Shown here: positions 16,826 through 26,117 of the stretch, piece after piece
Layout: every line of letters starts with the position of its first letter
How positions within the stretch are numbered: the stretch's first letter is position 1
Source: Myroides sp. N17-2
GTDB taxonomy: Bacteria > Bacteroidota > Bacteroidia > Flavobacteriales > Flavobacteriaceae
Assembly (NCBI RefSeq): GCF_002286775.1
Contig: NZ_NSGJ01000009.1
Span: 62,001-126,000 of the forward strand
Reading direction: 5' to 3'
DNA length: 64,000 nucleotides
Program-made: the position numbers and the translations under genes
Notes under the pieces: model-generated
What the model saw: only the letters and a program-made list of their open reading frames with translations
The model's database searches: none
Told to the model about the DNA's origin: nothing

Positions 16826-18187
16826 CTAATTCATTTTTATATAAAATCCTATACTTATTAATTGTACGAATCCGATAACGGATATTGCTATAGCAAATGC
16901 TGTAGGATAACCTACTACTCCACTTAAACTAAAGAATATTGTTCCGATAATAGCACCTCCTAATACACTCCCTACTTGAATAGTAGTACTCACGATACCT
17001 GACGCCTGCCCTACTTGCTCTACTGCTATGCTGCGTATACTCTCTTTCATCATCACAGGCATTAGTATTCCGTGTCCTAACCCTGCAGATAAAAACATGA
17101 TGTGCATCATTACATTAGGTTCGTTATACTGACTAAATAATCCCCCTAAAGTTACAAAAGAGATTAACAATAGCCCCAAACCTAATTTCACCCAAAAGGC
17201 AGTTGCCTTCTCTATTCTTGCAAATAATACAGGTCCCAAGAAAAACCCTACACCATAAGGCAAGATAGCAATACCCGCAGTTAGCACTTCCCAACCAAGG
17301 TAAGACTGAAGGTAATAAGGGTAACAAATAAATAGCCCTGCTGTAAAGTTGTAAAACAAGATAATTGGCAAATTATAAGCAAAGCTTTTGTTTTGAAACA
17401 GCGCAATAGATAAGAGTACTGATTTGCTTTGTCTTTCTCTATACTGTTCATACTTGACAAATAAAGTTACCAAGACTAAACTCAAGGCGACAAGCGCGAA
17501 TATCCACCATGCCCAATCATACGTTCTCCCGTAAATAAGTGGCGTAATAAAACAAAGCAAGGCACTGATCACAAGGACTACGCCTATATAGTCAAGCTTC
17601 TGTCTCTGTACTTGTTCTTTCTCCATATTTGCATAAATACCATATAAACACACTGCTGCTACAGGTACATTAACCAAAAAGATAATCTCCCAAGTCAGTC
17701 CCCACAAGTGTATATTTAGTAGTACTCCTCCTAATAATTGCCCTACGATAGCCGCTAAGCCAAAAACAGAACCAAAAACACCCAATGCCTTCGCTCGTTC
17801 TGATTCGTCAAACAGGATGCGGATAGACGCTAATACCTGTGGTGCAAGCAAAGAAGCGCCTACTCCCTGTAAGAAACGAGAGAAGATCAGCCATCCTATA
17901 GTTGGTGAAAAAGCACATGCTAACGAAGACAATAAAAAGATCCACAGTCCTGTCGTAAACACGGTACGCCTTCCATACATATCACCTAATTTTCCACTGC
18001 ACACCACTAAGGCAGCATAAGTCAATCCATAGATAGCAATAACCATCTGCAACTGATTCTCTGTAGCGTGAAACGATGCCTTAATAGCAGGTAGCGCCAT
18101 ATTGACAATAAAGTAATCTAAAGGAGATAAAAAAGCTCCGATAACTAAATAGCGGAGTATACTCCATCTATTCTTATATTCGTTCAT
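16826..18187 (-). CDS. MFS transporter, DHA2 (14-helix) drug efflux family
   Basis: A proton-driven exporter in the inner membrane. The ATG at 18187 (MNEYKNRWSILRYLVIG) gives 453 residues; a longer frame reaching 18376 adds 63 residues that cover the divergent promoter and is rejected. Motif D1-like LSPLDYFIVNMALPAI and motif A GKLGDMYGRRTVFTTG place it in the DHA2/EmrB-QacA group. GVGASLLAPQVLASIR fits motif C-like positions. About 14 hydrophobic segments are visible. An AraC-type regulator is divergently oriented 81 bp away and probably controls it. Substrates cannot be predicted. Confidence 0.9.
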   Translation of the reverse strand: MNEYKNRWSILRYLVIGAFLSPLDYFIVNMALPAIKASFHATENQLQMVIAIYGLTYAALVVCSGKLGDMYGRRTVFTTGLWIFLLSSLACAFSPTIGWLIFSRFLQGVGASLLAPQVLASIRILFDESERAKALGVFGSVFGLAAIVGQLLGGVLLNIHLWGLTWEIIFLVNVPVAAVCLYGIYANMEKEQVQRQKLDYIGVVLVISALLCFITPLIYGRTYDWAWWIFALVALSLVLVTLFVKYEQYRERQSKSVLLSIALFQNKSFAYNLPIILFYNFTAGLFICYPYYLQSYLGWEVLTAGIAILPYGVGFFLGPVLFARIEKATAFWVKLGLGLLLISFVTLGGLFSQYNEPNVMMHIMFLSAGLGHGILMPVMMKESIRSIAVEQVGQASGIVSTTIQVGSVLGGAIIGTIFFSLSGVVGYPTAFAIAISVIGFVQLISIGFYIKMN

Positions 18188-18268
18188 ATATTTATTTTTT
18201 ATTACTTTGCAAAGTAAACACCCTAAGTACAAATAATCTTGTACTTTAAAAGGTTTTATAAGTATGCT

Positions 18269-19123
18269 ATGGTACGTAAGAATTTGTTTGAACCGATTGT
18301 TGTGAAAGAGATTGAGCTTAAAGACGAAGTCTTTGAAGTACAGCCTACAGCACAGTTGACGATTATCTATGTACACGAGGGAAAAGGATCAAGCGTGTAC
18401 GATACACAGGAAGTTCCCTTTAAAAAGGGGAAGTTGTTCGTGATACCTTTTGATACCAAATATGTATTTAAGAGCAAGTCTTGTTCCTTACTTCTTATTG
18501 AGTGTCCACCTTCTTTTATTACGCAGATACGCACAGAGGCAGATCGTATAGAAACTTGTGACAACATCAACAAACTTACGTTTATCACCCATAACTATCA
18601 CTCAAAGGCGGGATGTGTGTTTAGAGATAAGACTGATGAGTTATTCGCTTCTACACTACTACAGAGCATAAAAAGAGAGTATCAGACTAACACACAAGAT
18701 TACTTAATCATCAGACAGTGTGTCTCTATCTTACTAAATCTAGTAGCGAGAAACCTTATACAAAGTGATCACAAGCAAGTAGCGGATAACAGCACGGCAC
18801 AAGATGTAATGAAGATTATTACCTATATACAACAGCATATCGGCGATAAACAGTCACTCTCTATTGATGCCTTAGCTACGGCATTTGGGATTTCTAAAAA
18901 CTATTTTGGGGAATACTTTAAAAAGCAAGTGGGTGTCTCTCTGCAAGATTACATCTTAGACTATAAACTAAAGTTAGTAGAGACAAGGTTAAAATACAGT
19001 ACTATGCGACTGAAAGAGATAGCGTTCGAACTTGACTTTAATGATGAGAGTCATCTGTCTAAGTTATTTAAAAAGTACAAGCTAATGACACCTTCGCAGT
19101 ATAGGGAGAAGTTTAGGGGTTAA
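18269..19123 (+). CDS. AraC family transcriptional regulator
   Basis: 284 residues from the ATG at 18269; the longer frame from a TTG at 18239 overlaps a promoter-like TACTTT box and is not preferred. Residues 1-150 look like a cupin sensor (AQLTIIYVHEGKGSSVYDTQ, FKKGKLFVIPF). The C-terminal 100 residues carry two HTH units with KNYFGEYFKKQVGVSLQDYI and the signature RLKEIAFELDFNDESHLSKLFKKYKLMTPSQYR. It is divergent from the DHA2 efflux gene, the typical layout of a local regulator with its target. Confidence 0.9.
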   Translation: MVRKNLFEPIVVKEIELKDEVFEVQPTAQLTIIYVHEGKGSSVYDTQEVPFKKGKLFVIPFDTKYVFKSKSCSLLLIECPPSFITQIRTEADRIETCDNINKLTFITHNYHSKAGCVFRDKTDELFASTLLQSIKREYQTNTQDYLIIRQCVSILLNLVARNLIQSDHKQVADNSTAQDVMKIITYIQQHIGDKQSLSIDALATAFGISKNYFGEYFKKQVGVSLQDYILDYKLKLVETRLKYSTMRLKEIAFELDFNDESHLSKLFKKYKLMTPSQYREKFRG

Positions 19124-19247
19124 GTAATACAGCAGGTCGTCATCAATAGATTGTCAATCATCATATAAAAAAGCTAAAATATGTTAGGAAACTCAAATTG
19201 AGAAAAGGAAATGTTATTTTCGTCCGCGAAATAATAAACGACAGCAA

Positions 19248-19640
19248 ATGAGTACAAAAATACAACGACTTAACCCAAGTACATTAGCCGCTCCTGTAGG
19301 AAGATATTCTCACGTAACAGTAGTACCTAAAGGTGCTAATCTATATACATTCTCTGGTCAGATAGGCACAGATGCTATGGGAAATATCCCTGAGACTTTT
19401 AATGCGCAAGTGCAAAATACTTTTATGAATATCATCCAAGTATTAGCTAGTCAAAAGCTACAAGCAGAAGATGTAATCAAAGTAAACATCTGGGCAACTA
19501 AAGAAATTGATTGGGACTTCTTCTATGAAGTATGGGATAATACATTCGGTACAGAGTATCCATCTATGACGGTAGGTTATATCACTGCATTAGGATTGCC
19601 GGAGATTCACTTAGAAATAGAAATATGGGCTGCCAAATAA
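19248..19640 (+). CDS. RidA family protein
   Basis: 130 residues of the RidA/YjgF/UK114 family. Proven members hydrolyse reactive enamine/imine intermediates, such as those from threonine dehydratase. The segments YSHVTVVPKGANLYTFSGQIG, FNAQVQNTFMNIIQVL, DVIKVNIWATKEID and YPSMTVGYITALGLPEIHLEIEIWA are typical. The usual catalytic Arg of the 'R-x-x-V' motif is not obvious: the position reads YPSMTVGYI, so this may be a non-RidA subgroup. It is monocistronic and ended by a strong terminator. IlvA, a source of such intermediates, is encoded 20 kb away. Confidence 0.88.
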   Translation: MSTKIQRLNPSTLAAPVGRYSHVTVVPKGANLYTFSGQIGTDAMGNIPETFNAQVQNTFMNIIQVLASQKLQAEDVIKVNIWATKEIDWDFFYEVWDNTFGTEYPSMTVGYITALGLPEIHLEIEIWAAK

Positions 19641-19685
19641 ACCAATACATAACTTACAAAATATAAACCTTTAAGGTTTAATTAG

Positions 19686-19713
19686 AGAGTTGCCATAGTG
19701 CAACTCTTTTTTT
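19686..19713 (+). terminator. Rho-independent terminator after the RidA-family gene
   Basis: Perfect 8-bp stem AGAGTTGC / GCAACTCT with a 6-nt loop, followed by T7. Confidence 0.9.
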
Positions 19714-19812
19714 ATACTAATCACTCCCTTATTTAGAATTAACTCATTCACCATATTTTATTTAACAATTAATTATCAGTTAGTTATAAAAATATTCTCA
19801 AAATAAGAAAGG

Positions 19813-19848
19813 TTATACTTAGAATCATTATAAATAATTATATATTTG
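19813..19848 (+). promoter_or_regulatory. Fur-like operator and -7 box of the PepSY gene
   Basis: At 19819-19833 TTAGAAT-C-ATTATAA is a 7-1-7 inverted repeat with one mismatch, close to the AT-rich Fur operators seen before iron-uptake genes. It is followed directly by TATATTTG at 19841-19848, an exact TAnnTTTG box. Binding there would block transcription. Iron control is inferred from this and from the downstream genes. Confidence 0.5.
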
Positions 19849-19890
19849 CCTCACCTAATTAAGTTTAACTAATCTAAATAATAAAATATA

Positions 19891-21099
19891 ATGAATGCTG
19901 ATAAGCCCAAAAAAAGTAAGGGAGTTTTTAAAAAGTATATGCTTAAAATTCACTTATGGCTAGGACTATTGTCAGGAATAATCGTACTAATCGTATCCTT
20001 ATCAGGTGCTGTATTTGTCTTCAATGAAGATATCTCAGCCTACTTTAATAAAGAACAGATTTTTCACGGAGAAACAGATATTGCAAATAAGAAACCCATT
20101 CCTATTAAGGAACTAAAAGATATGGTCAATGCGCAGTTAGTCAATGAAGAAGTACCTGCCGAAAGCGTTACCATTCCCATAGACCCTAACCGCTCTTATC
20201 AATTTGGACTTGACAAAGTGAATCGCAATGGGTGGAACTACTTCGACACTTATCTTGTCTTTAAATCAGTTTACGTTAACCAATATACAGGTGAAGTAAT
20301 AGCTATACAGGATCTTCGAAAGAGCCCTTTCTTCTTTACGATGATCTTACACCGCTCATTACTATTAAGTAGTTCAGTAGGAGGAACTATCGTAGGTGTA
20401 TCTACTATCATATTTGTGATTATGTTAGTAACAGGTATCATCCTATGGTGGCCAAAGAATAAGAATATGCGTAAGCAACGCTTCTGGTTTAGATGGAAGA
20501 AAGTAAAAGGATGGCGTCGTAAGAACTATGATGTTCATAATATACTAGGGTTCTATGCTTCATTCTTAGCTCTAATAGTTGCTATAACAGGGATTATGTA
20601 TTCATTCCGCATTACGATGACTTGGGTCTACTTTTTAATAAATGGCTTTTCATCACATTCACCCGATTTTAGTCACTTTAAGACAGTAGCTCCTGAATCA
20701 ATGGAAACAGAGACTACCATAGATCGCATAGCAGAGAAAGTAAGAGAATACTACCCTAACGCCTTCTCATTTGGTCTTGATTTAGAAGATCACGAAGAAG
20801 CGGATCACCATCACGATAATATGAGTATTTGGATTAAAGATCGAGAGTTTACTTATAGTGAAGGAAATCTAATGATCTTCGATGAGCACTCAGGTGAAGT
20901 ATTATTTAATAGACCTCATGAAGAAAGATTATTAGCTGACCGTGCTACTAGTGCTACGTATGATTTACACGTAGGTGCTTTCTTTGGGATGACAGGTAAG
21001 ATACTTGCCTTTATCATGAGTTTATTCTGTGCATCACTTCCTATCACAGGTTTTATAATCTACTGGGGTAGACGAAATAAGAAAAAGACAATTACCTAA
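19891..21099 (+). CDS. PepSY-associated membrane protein (PiuB/FegB-like)
   Basis: 402 residues with four clear membrane segments: LWLGLLSGIIVLIVSLSGAVF near 26-46, one around 165-185 ending ILWWP, FYASFLALIVAITGIMYSF near 220, and a final one ending ITGFIIYWG. The PepSY-type periplasmic regions lie between them. The motif KIHLWLGLLSG and the last helix followed by basic residues are typical of iron-regulated PepSY_TM proteins, some of which reduce ferric siderophores. It is followed by a TonB-dependent receptor and preceded by a Fur-like site, so a role in iron acquisition is likely. A long palindromic element sits between it and the receptor gene. Confidence 0.86.
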   Translation: MNADKPKKSKGVFKKYMLKIHLWLGLLSGIIVLIVSLSGAVFVFNEDISAYFNKEQIFHGETDIANKKPIPIKELKDMVNAQLVNEEVPAESVTIPIDPNRSYQFGLDKVNRNGWNYFDTYLVFKSVYVNQYTGEVIAIQDLRKSPFFFTMILHRSLLLSSSVGGTIVGVSTIIFVIMLVTGIILWWPKNKNMRKQRFWFRWKKVKGWRRKNYDVHNILGFYASFLALIVAITGIMYSFRITMTWVYFLINGFSSHSPDFSHFKTVAPESMETETTIDRIAEKVREYYPNAFSFGLDLEDHEEADHHHDNMSIWIKDREFTYSEGNLMIFDEHSGEVLFNRPHEERLLADRATSATYDLHVGAFFGMTGKILAFIMSLFCASLPITGFIIYWGRRNKKKTIT

Positions 21100-21245
21100 A
21101 ATCCGCAACTGCTATTTACTGCGAATAAATTCTACTTTACATAGCTTCAATTAGTTCTAAAACCACACTACAGTGTGCTTTAATCACTAATCTTGCTCTG
21201 TTTTGTACAATTCATTCTCATTTAAATGTTATCTGCATATTTAAG
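21095..21245 (+). repeat. Long palindromic repeat element, copy 2 (second subfamily)
   Basis: About 151 bp. Ends are CCTAAAATCCGCAAC and the complement of ATGCATATTTAAG-like sequence, with the core palindrome CACACTACAGTGTG. It is about 85-90% similar by eye to the copy at 50527 and shares scattered blocks with the other three. It overlaps the last codons of the PepSY gene and ends 22 bp before the receptor start codon. Confidence 0.82.
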
Positions 21246-21267
21246 ATATTAATTAATTTAAACTATA

Positions 21268-23391
21268 ATGAATAGATCATATATATGGCTACTTTCACTA
21301 TGTAGCTTGGGTACTTATGCCCAAACCGAAGCGCAATTAGACAGCCTACTCAATGCATTTAACACAAATCTTGGAGAGGTAATTATCAATGCCTCTACCC
21401 CTGTATTTCAACAGAAAGCAGATAAGATGGTATTTAGCGTTGAGAACAGTGCATTATCTGACGGAAGTACAGTTCTAGAAGTATTAGGAAGAGCTCCAGG
21501 AGTAGTTGTATCTCAAGAAGGTGAATTATCACTACGTGGTAAAAAGGGTGTTAGTGTGATGCTAAACGGCAAACTGAGTTCTCTTTCTGCAAAAGAACTA
21601 GCTAACCTATTGAGATCCACTAACTCTTCTCAAGTGAAGAATATTGAGATTATCGCTAACCCTTCAGCTAAATATGATGCAGCAGGTAACGCAGGTATTA
21701 TCAATATCGTGCTGAAGAAGTACAAGATGGAAGGGTTAAAAGGAAGTTCTTATGTCAATGCAGGAAGAGGGCGTAAGAACCGTATGAATGCAGGAATGAA
21801 CCTTGGTTATACACATAATAAACTTAGTCTATTCGGAGATTATAGTTATACATTCAGAGGAGAAGAAGAACACAAATACTATTTGCAAGACTTCTATAAT
21901 ACTACAAATCCTTCTATCATAGACAGGCATAGTGAACAACGCACTACTAGTAATGAACCTCTGACCTCTAACAACTTTAAGTTTGGAGTTGACTATGCGA
22001 TCTCGTCTAAGACGACTATTGGTTTCTTGTTTGATGCTAAGTTAGGTCGATATGAAGACTTCTCTAATGGATATAATAAGATTTATGCCCCTGTAGATGT
22101 ATTATCTTCTCACGTGAATACAGATAATAACAACAGCGAACATTGGTATGACTATACGTTTAACCTAACAGCTACTCACCTGTTTAATGAAAAAGGGAGT
22201 AAAGTAGATGTTGATTTAGAATATGAATCATCTAAGTTTAAATCAAACCAATTACAGTTGTCTGATGTAGTATTAAACACCTCTAAAGCAATTTATCAAA
22301 ATAGACGTGGACATATTCCTTCTCAACTAAAAGTATTTAATGGAAAAGTAGACTTTACTTTACCTCTTGATGATAAAAATGACTTAGAAACAGGATGGAA
22401 ATCAAACATTAAGTCTAATGACAATCCTTCTGTCTATGGGTTTCAAGAGGGAGCAAATTGGTTAACAGACCCCGCTTCTACTAACCATTATAAATACAAT
22501 GAGCAGATACACGCTGCTTATGCTAACTACAAGTTAAGTTTAGATCATTGGAGTTTTCAAGTAGGAGTACGTTCTGAGTTTACACAAACTGAGATAGACC
22601 AAAAAACAAGTAAAGAATACAGCAAAAATGACTATACGAAGTTCTTCCCGAGTGCTTCTATCAAATACGAAACAGATAATGCACACGGGTTCTATGCTTC
22701 ATATAGCAAGCGTATTAATAGACCTAGTCACTTTGACTTAAATCCGTTCCGTTTCTATGACGATCCATTTAACTACTGGCAAGGTAATCCTAAGTTAAAG
22801 CCGGAGATTACACACGCTACTGAAGCAGGTTATACTTGGAGTAAATACCTTATCGCAAATGTGTATTTTAGTGTAACGAATGATGTAATGACAAATGTAT
22901 ATGACTACCAACAAGATACTGGTATCTTAGTCAATACACAAGAGAACTTAAACAAGTCTTACCATTACGGATTTAATGTTACAGGTACTGTAAGCCCATT
23001 TGAATGGTGGTCGATGAGTAATATGTTCAACTTGTTTAACAACAAATATGAAGGATCTTACCAAGGTACGGAGATTAACAGTTCACAAGTAGCGTTTACC
23101 TTTAACTCGCAAAACAACTTTACGATTGTCAAAGGGTTAAAAGCAGATGTAAATGCACAGTACTTCTCTAAAGCTAACTTAGGTTTATATAAGAGAGATG
23201 GTTATTTTGACTTAACAATAGGACTTTCTAAAGCCTTGTTAAGTGATAAAGCAACAATTAAGCTAGCCGTTACAGACGTATTAAAGACTGTTGACTATAA
23301 TATCACAGGTGATAACTTTAACTCTCGTATTCGCAAGAAATATGATTTAGATAGCCGTATCGCTACGCTATCTTTTAACTATAAGTTCTAA
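21268..23391 (+). CDS. TonB-dependent outer-membrane receptor
   Basis: 707 residues. The signal peptide is residues 1-18 (ending GTYAQ). The plug domain follows at about 35-150 (VLEVLGRAPGVVVSQEGELSLRG, then NPSAKYDAAGNAGIINIVLKK), and a 22-strand beta-barrel of the 'outer membrane beta-barrel family protein' type fills the rest, ending in an aromatic residue (SFNYKF). No carboxypeptidase-like N-terminal domain is present. It probably takes up a ferric siderophore or another large ligand using TonB energy. The PepSY membrane protein gene upstream supports iron uptake. The only sequence between the two genes is the palindromic element. Confidence 0.9.
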   Translation: MNRSYIWLLSLCSLGTYAQTEAQLDSLLNAFNTNLGEVIINASTPVFQQKADKMVFSVENSALSDGSTVLEVLGRAPGVVVSQEGELSLRGKKGVSVMLNGKLSSLSAKELANLLRSTNSSQVKNIEIIANPSAKYDAAGNAGIINIVLKKYKMEGLKGSSYVNAGRGRKNRMNAGMNLGYTHNKLSLFGDYSYTFRGEEEHKYYLQDFYNTTNPSIIDRHSEQRTTSNEPLTSNNFKFGVDYAISSKTTIGFLFDAKLGRYEDFSNGYNKIYAPVDVLSSHVNTDNNNSEHWYDYTFNLTATHLFNEKGSKVDVDLEYESSKFKSNQLQLSDVVLNTSKAIYQNRRGHIPSQLKVFNGKVDFTLPLDDKNDLETGWKSNIKSNDNPSVYGFQEGANWLTDPASTNHYKYNEQIHAAYANYKLSLDHWSFQVGVRSEFTQTEIDQKTSKEYSKNDYTKFFPSASIKYETDNAHGFYASYSKRINRPSHFDLNPFRFYDDPFNYWQGNPKLKPEITHATEAGYTWSKYLIANVYFSVTNDVMTNVYDYQQDTGILVNTQENLNKSYHYGFNVTGTVSPFEWWSMSNMFNLFNNKYEGSYQGTEINSSQVAFTFNSQNNFTIVKGLKADVNAQYFSKANLGLYKRDGYFDLTIGLSKALLSDKATIKLAVTDVLKTVDYNITGDNFNSRIRKKYDLDSRIATLSFNYKF

Positions 23392-23413
23392 TCTTATCAT
23401 TTGAACCTAGAAT

Positions 23414-23457
23414 AAAATAAACAGGGCTACCTCAAAAAAGGTAGCCCTGTTTATTTT
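23414..23457. terminator. Bidirectional terminator between convergent genes
   Basis: A 19-bp perfect stem: AAAATAAACAGGGCTACCT with its complement after a 6-nt loop. It serves the TonB receptor gene (plus) and the DASS carrier gene (minus). Confidence 0.93.
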
Positions 23458-23480
23458 ATATCGTTACTTCTGTCCATTGA

Positions 23481-24956
23481 TTACCAATATCCAAGTACAT
23501 TCCACCATAGTCCACCTATAACAATAAAGATGATTAAGTTCACGACACTCATTACAAAGCCGACCTTCCACCATTCTCCTAATGTTGTATAACCTGACCC
23601 AAATATAATAGGTGCTGTACCTGTACCATAATGTGTCAATGACATCATAATAGATGATGAGAAACCAAGTAATAGTGCCCATAGCATAACTGGTGCTCCC
23701 AAGGCTAATCCTGCTGCAAAGAAAGCTCCATACATAGCAGTAATATGCGCTGTAGTACTCGCAAAGAAATAATGTGAATAAACATATACTAACAACAGTA
23801 ATATAGTAGCTGGTATCCATGATAATCCCAATCCTGCTATACCTCCACCTACTGTAGTTGCTAACCAACCTACTAGACCAAGCTTACCTAAGAAACCTGC
23901 CATCATTACTAAAGCGGCAAACCATACTATAGTATCCCAAGCTCCTGTATTCTTAAGAATATCATCCCATGTAAGTACTCCTGTGATAATCAGAATAGCT
24001 AACCCTAAGAAGGCTGCTGCAGTAGGCTGTACTGCGAACTCATCTCCAAAAAACATAGCGGGTACACCTGCCCATAAGAATAACAAGATAGAGAATACTC
24101 CCATCGTGATATATTCAGGCTTAGAGATAGGTCCTAATTCTTCTAGTTGTGCTTTTGCAAACTTAGGAGCATCCGGAGTCTTCTTAATTTCGGGTGGATA
24201 GATCATATATATAACTAAGGGCATAACTAATAGCGCTACTAAAGCAGGTACTAAAGCGGCTAATGCCCACATTCCCCACGTTATTGTCACACCTGTCGCT
24301 GTTCCTGCTACAATCAAACTCACGATTAGTGGATTAGGCGCTGTAGCAGTGATAAACATCGCTGATGTGATAGGGTTGGTATTATAGTTTACTAGCGCTA
24401 AGTAACGTCCTATTTTCTCTGTAGAGCCTCTCTCAGGCTTTGATCCGAAACTACTAGCAATAGAACGCATAATAGGGTGAATAATCCCTCCTCCACGCGC
24501 TGTATTACTTGGAGTCACAGGAGCTAGAATAGTCTCCGCAAAAGATAACGCATAGGCAATACCGATAGTTCGCTTACCAAAAAGAGAGATAAGGAAATAT
24601 CCTATACGAGAGCCTAAACCGGTCTTCTTTAAACTGATAGAGATCATCACGGCTATACCAATAAGCCAAATAAGATCATTTGAAAAACCACTTAGTGCAT
24701 CTGCTAAAGCAGCTTTAGAGTCACCTGGATTAGTAACTCCTGTGATAGCAACTAAAGCAATAGCTATAATGGATACTCCCCCGATAGGAAGAGCTTTACC
24801 GATAATAGCGGCGATAGTTCCAACGAATAATGCTAACAACTGCCACGCATTAGGACTAACGCCTTCTGGAACAGGGATAACAAACCAAATAATTAATGTG
24901 ATTGCGACCGCGATTAACGCTGGTACGGGTTTGATAGGTTCTAATTTACTTGCCAT
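23481..24956 (-). CDS. DASS family anion symporter (dicarboxylate/2-oxoglutarate carrier)
   Basis: 491 residues with about 12 hydrophobic segments, an inner-membrane carrier of the divalent anion:sodium symporter family. Most similar in pattern to the CitT/TtdT and plant 2-oxoglutarate/malate translocators: PVPEGVSPNAWQLLALFVGTIAAI near 28-51, APVTPSNTARGGGIIHPIMRSIA near 148-170, and YNTNPITSAMFITATAPNPL (the S-N-x-A/T-type substrate loop). A second loop, SHYFFASTTAHITAMYGAFF, is the matching motif of the second half. Likely substrates are C4/C5 dicarboxylates or citrate. It is expressed alone. Confidence 0.9.
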   Translation of the reverse strand: MASKLEPIKPVPALIAVAITLIIWFVIPVPEGVSPNAWQLLALFVGTIAAIIGKALPIGGVSIIAIALVAITGVTNPGDSKAALADALSGFSNDLIWLIGIAVMISISLKKTGLGSRIGYFLISLFGKRTIGIAYALSFAETILAPVTPSNTARGGGIIHPIMRSIASSFGSKPERGSTEKIGRYLALVNYNTNPITSAMFITATAPNPLIVSLIVAGTATGVTITWGMWALAALVPALVALLVMPLVIYMIYPPEIKKTPDAPKFAKAQLEELGPISKPEYITMGVFSILLFLWAGVPAMFFGDEFAVQPTAAAFLGLAILIITGVLTWDDILKNTGAWDTIVWFAALVMMAGFLGKLGLVGWLATTVGGGIAGLGLSWIPATILLLLVYVYSHYFFASTTAHITAMYGAFFAAGLALGAPVMLWALLLGFSSSIMMSLTHYGTGTAPIIFGSGYTTLGEWWKVGFVMSVVNLIIFIVIGGLWWNVLGYW

Positions 24957-25511
24957 ACGAGTAATTTTATTACTGCAGTAATTATGCTGTCCTCACTATG
25001 CCTCTGCTCTTACTAATCTTTTAAAGGTATTCGAAGGATAACATCTACTACTTTTATTTTTTAATGTAAAATCAACAAAAATGCCAAACACGTTTCTTTA
25101 ACCTATTATTTTTCATAATTTATGTAAACAAATTATTCGCAATAAGCGTTATTAGAATATATGTTCCTTATTTTTGATAGTCTTTTAAGTTCACAGAAAT
25201 TATCTAAACAAAAACAAATTAAACTAAATGGAGAGACATTAGTGAGAAAAGCACACCGTAGTATGATTTAAAATTAACTAAAGCTATATTCAATACATCT
25301 ATTTGCAGTAAGTAATCATTGTAGACTTAAAATCTTTTACAGTTTAAAGATAGTAAATAATCAAAGAGAATATTTGTTTTTAAATCACTTTTTTGCAAAA
25401 AATATAATATTACTCATATCAATAACATATAAAATACAACGTAATTTTCAACAAAAAACAAACATATATCATTTTTTATAAAAAAAACTAAACTTTAAAA
25501 ACACTGAGCTT
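24957..25511. other. AT-rich gap of 555 bp; no gene seen
   Basis: Divergent region between the DASS carrier (minus) and the lipid cluster (plus). It must hold both promoters. It is very AT-rich and free of the repeats that fill most other gaps here. No open frame, hairpin terminator or consensus promoter stood out. AATATTTGTTTTTAAATC near 25370 is the nearest TAnnTTTG-like sequence on the plus strand. Confidence 0.5.
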
Positions 25512-26117
25512 ATGATATCCGTTTATAAAATAAAACCATACTTTCAGAAGTCGCTAATGCCCATACTTAATGCATTACACAGAAGAAATATTACAGCTAA
25601 TCAGATAACAGTATTCGCTATACTCTTTTCTATAGTTCTAGCCATCTTATTTTGGTATGCAGATTTATATCACATCTTCTTTTTGCTATTACCAATAGGG
25701 CTATTAATTAGAATGGCACTTAATGCGCTTGATGGAATGATGGCTAGACTGTTTAATCAAACCTCTAAAAAAGGCGAACTGCTAAACGAAGTAGGTGATA
25801 TCTTTTCTGACTTTATATTATTCATTCCCTTATTGAAATTTCAAAGTGAGAGTCTTTACCTAATCGTCATATTTATTGGGCTGAGTATTATCAATGAGTT
25901 TGCAGGTTTAATGGGCAAGGTACTAGGCAGAGAAAGACGCTATGATGGACCGATGGGCAAAAGTGACAGAGCATTAGTCCTTGGAATATATGGTTTACTG
26001 ATGTTTCTACACGTTAATATGAGTGGAGTTTCTCTTTACCTATTTATCATTGTTAATTTATTATTACTTTTAAGTACTATAACAAGGTGTCGCAAAGCAC
26101 TTAAAAACGCACAATAG
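25512..26117 (+). CDS. CDP-alcohol phosphatidyltransferase family protein, YnbA-like
   Basis: An integral membrane enzyme (201 residues, about five or six membrane segments) that would move a phosphatidyl group from CDP-diacylglycerol to an alcohol. The catalytic signature is Asp74-Gly75-x2-Ala78-Arg79-x8-Gly88-x3-Asn92-x3-Asp96-x3-Asp100. The third motif position is Asn where many members have Asp, with a further Asp four residues on. From memory E. coli YnbA has the same arrangement, so this is a subfamily trait rather than damage. It abuts the CdsA-like gene directly and opens a six-gene cluster. The alcohol acceptor is unknown. Confidence 0.87.
   Translation: MISVYKIKPYFQKSLMPILNALHRRNITANQITVFAILFSIVLAILFWYADLYHIFFLLLPIGLLIRMALNALDGMMARLFNQTSKKGELLNEVGDIFSDFILFIPLLKFQSESLYLIVIFIGLSIINEFAGLMGKVLGRERRYDGPMGKSDRALVLGIYGLLMFLHVNMSGVSLYLFIIVNLLLLLSTITRCRKALKNAQ

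Noticed and set aside
18188..18376. N-terminal extension of the DHA2 efflux frame
   Set aside because: It covers the divergent promoter and the start of the AraC gene; MFS homology begins at the ATG at 18187.
23464..23868. 134-codon minus-strand frame overlapping the DASS carrier
   Set aside because: Out-of-frame shadow of the carrier gene, rich in Tyr and Trp, and overlapping the terminator region.
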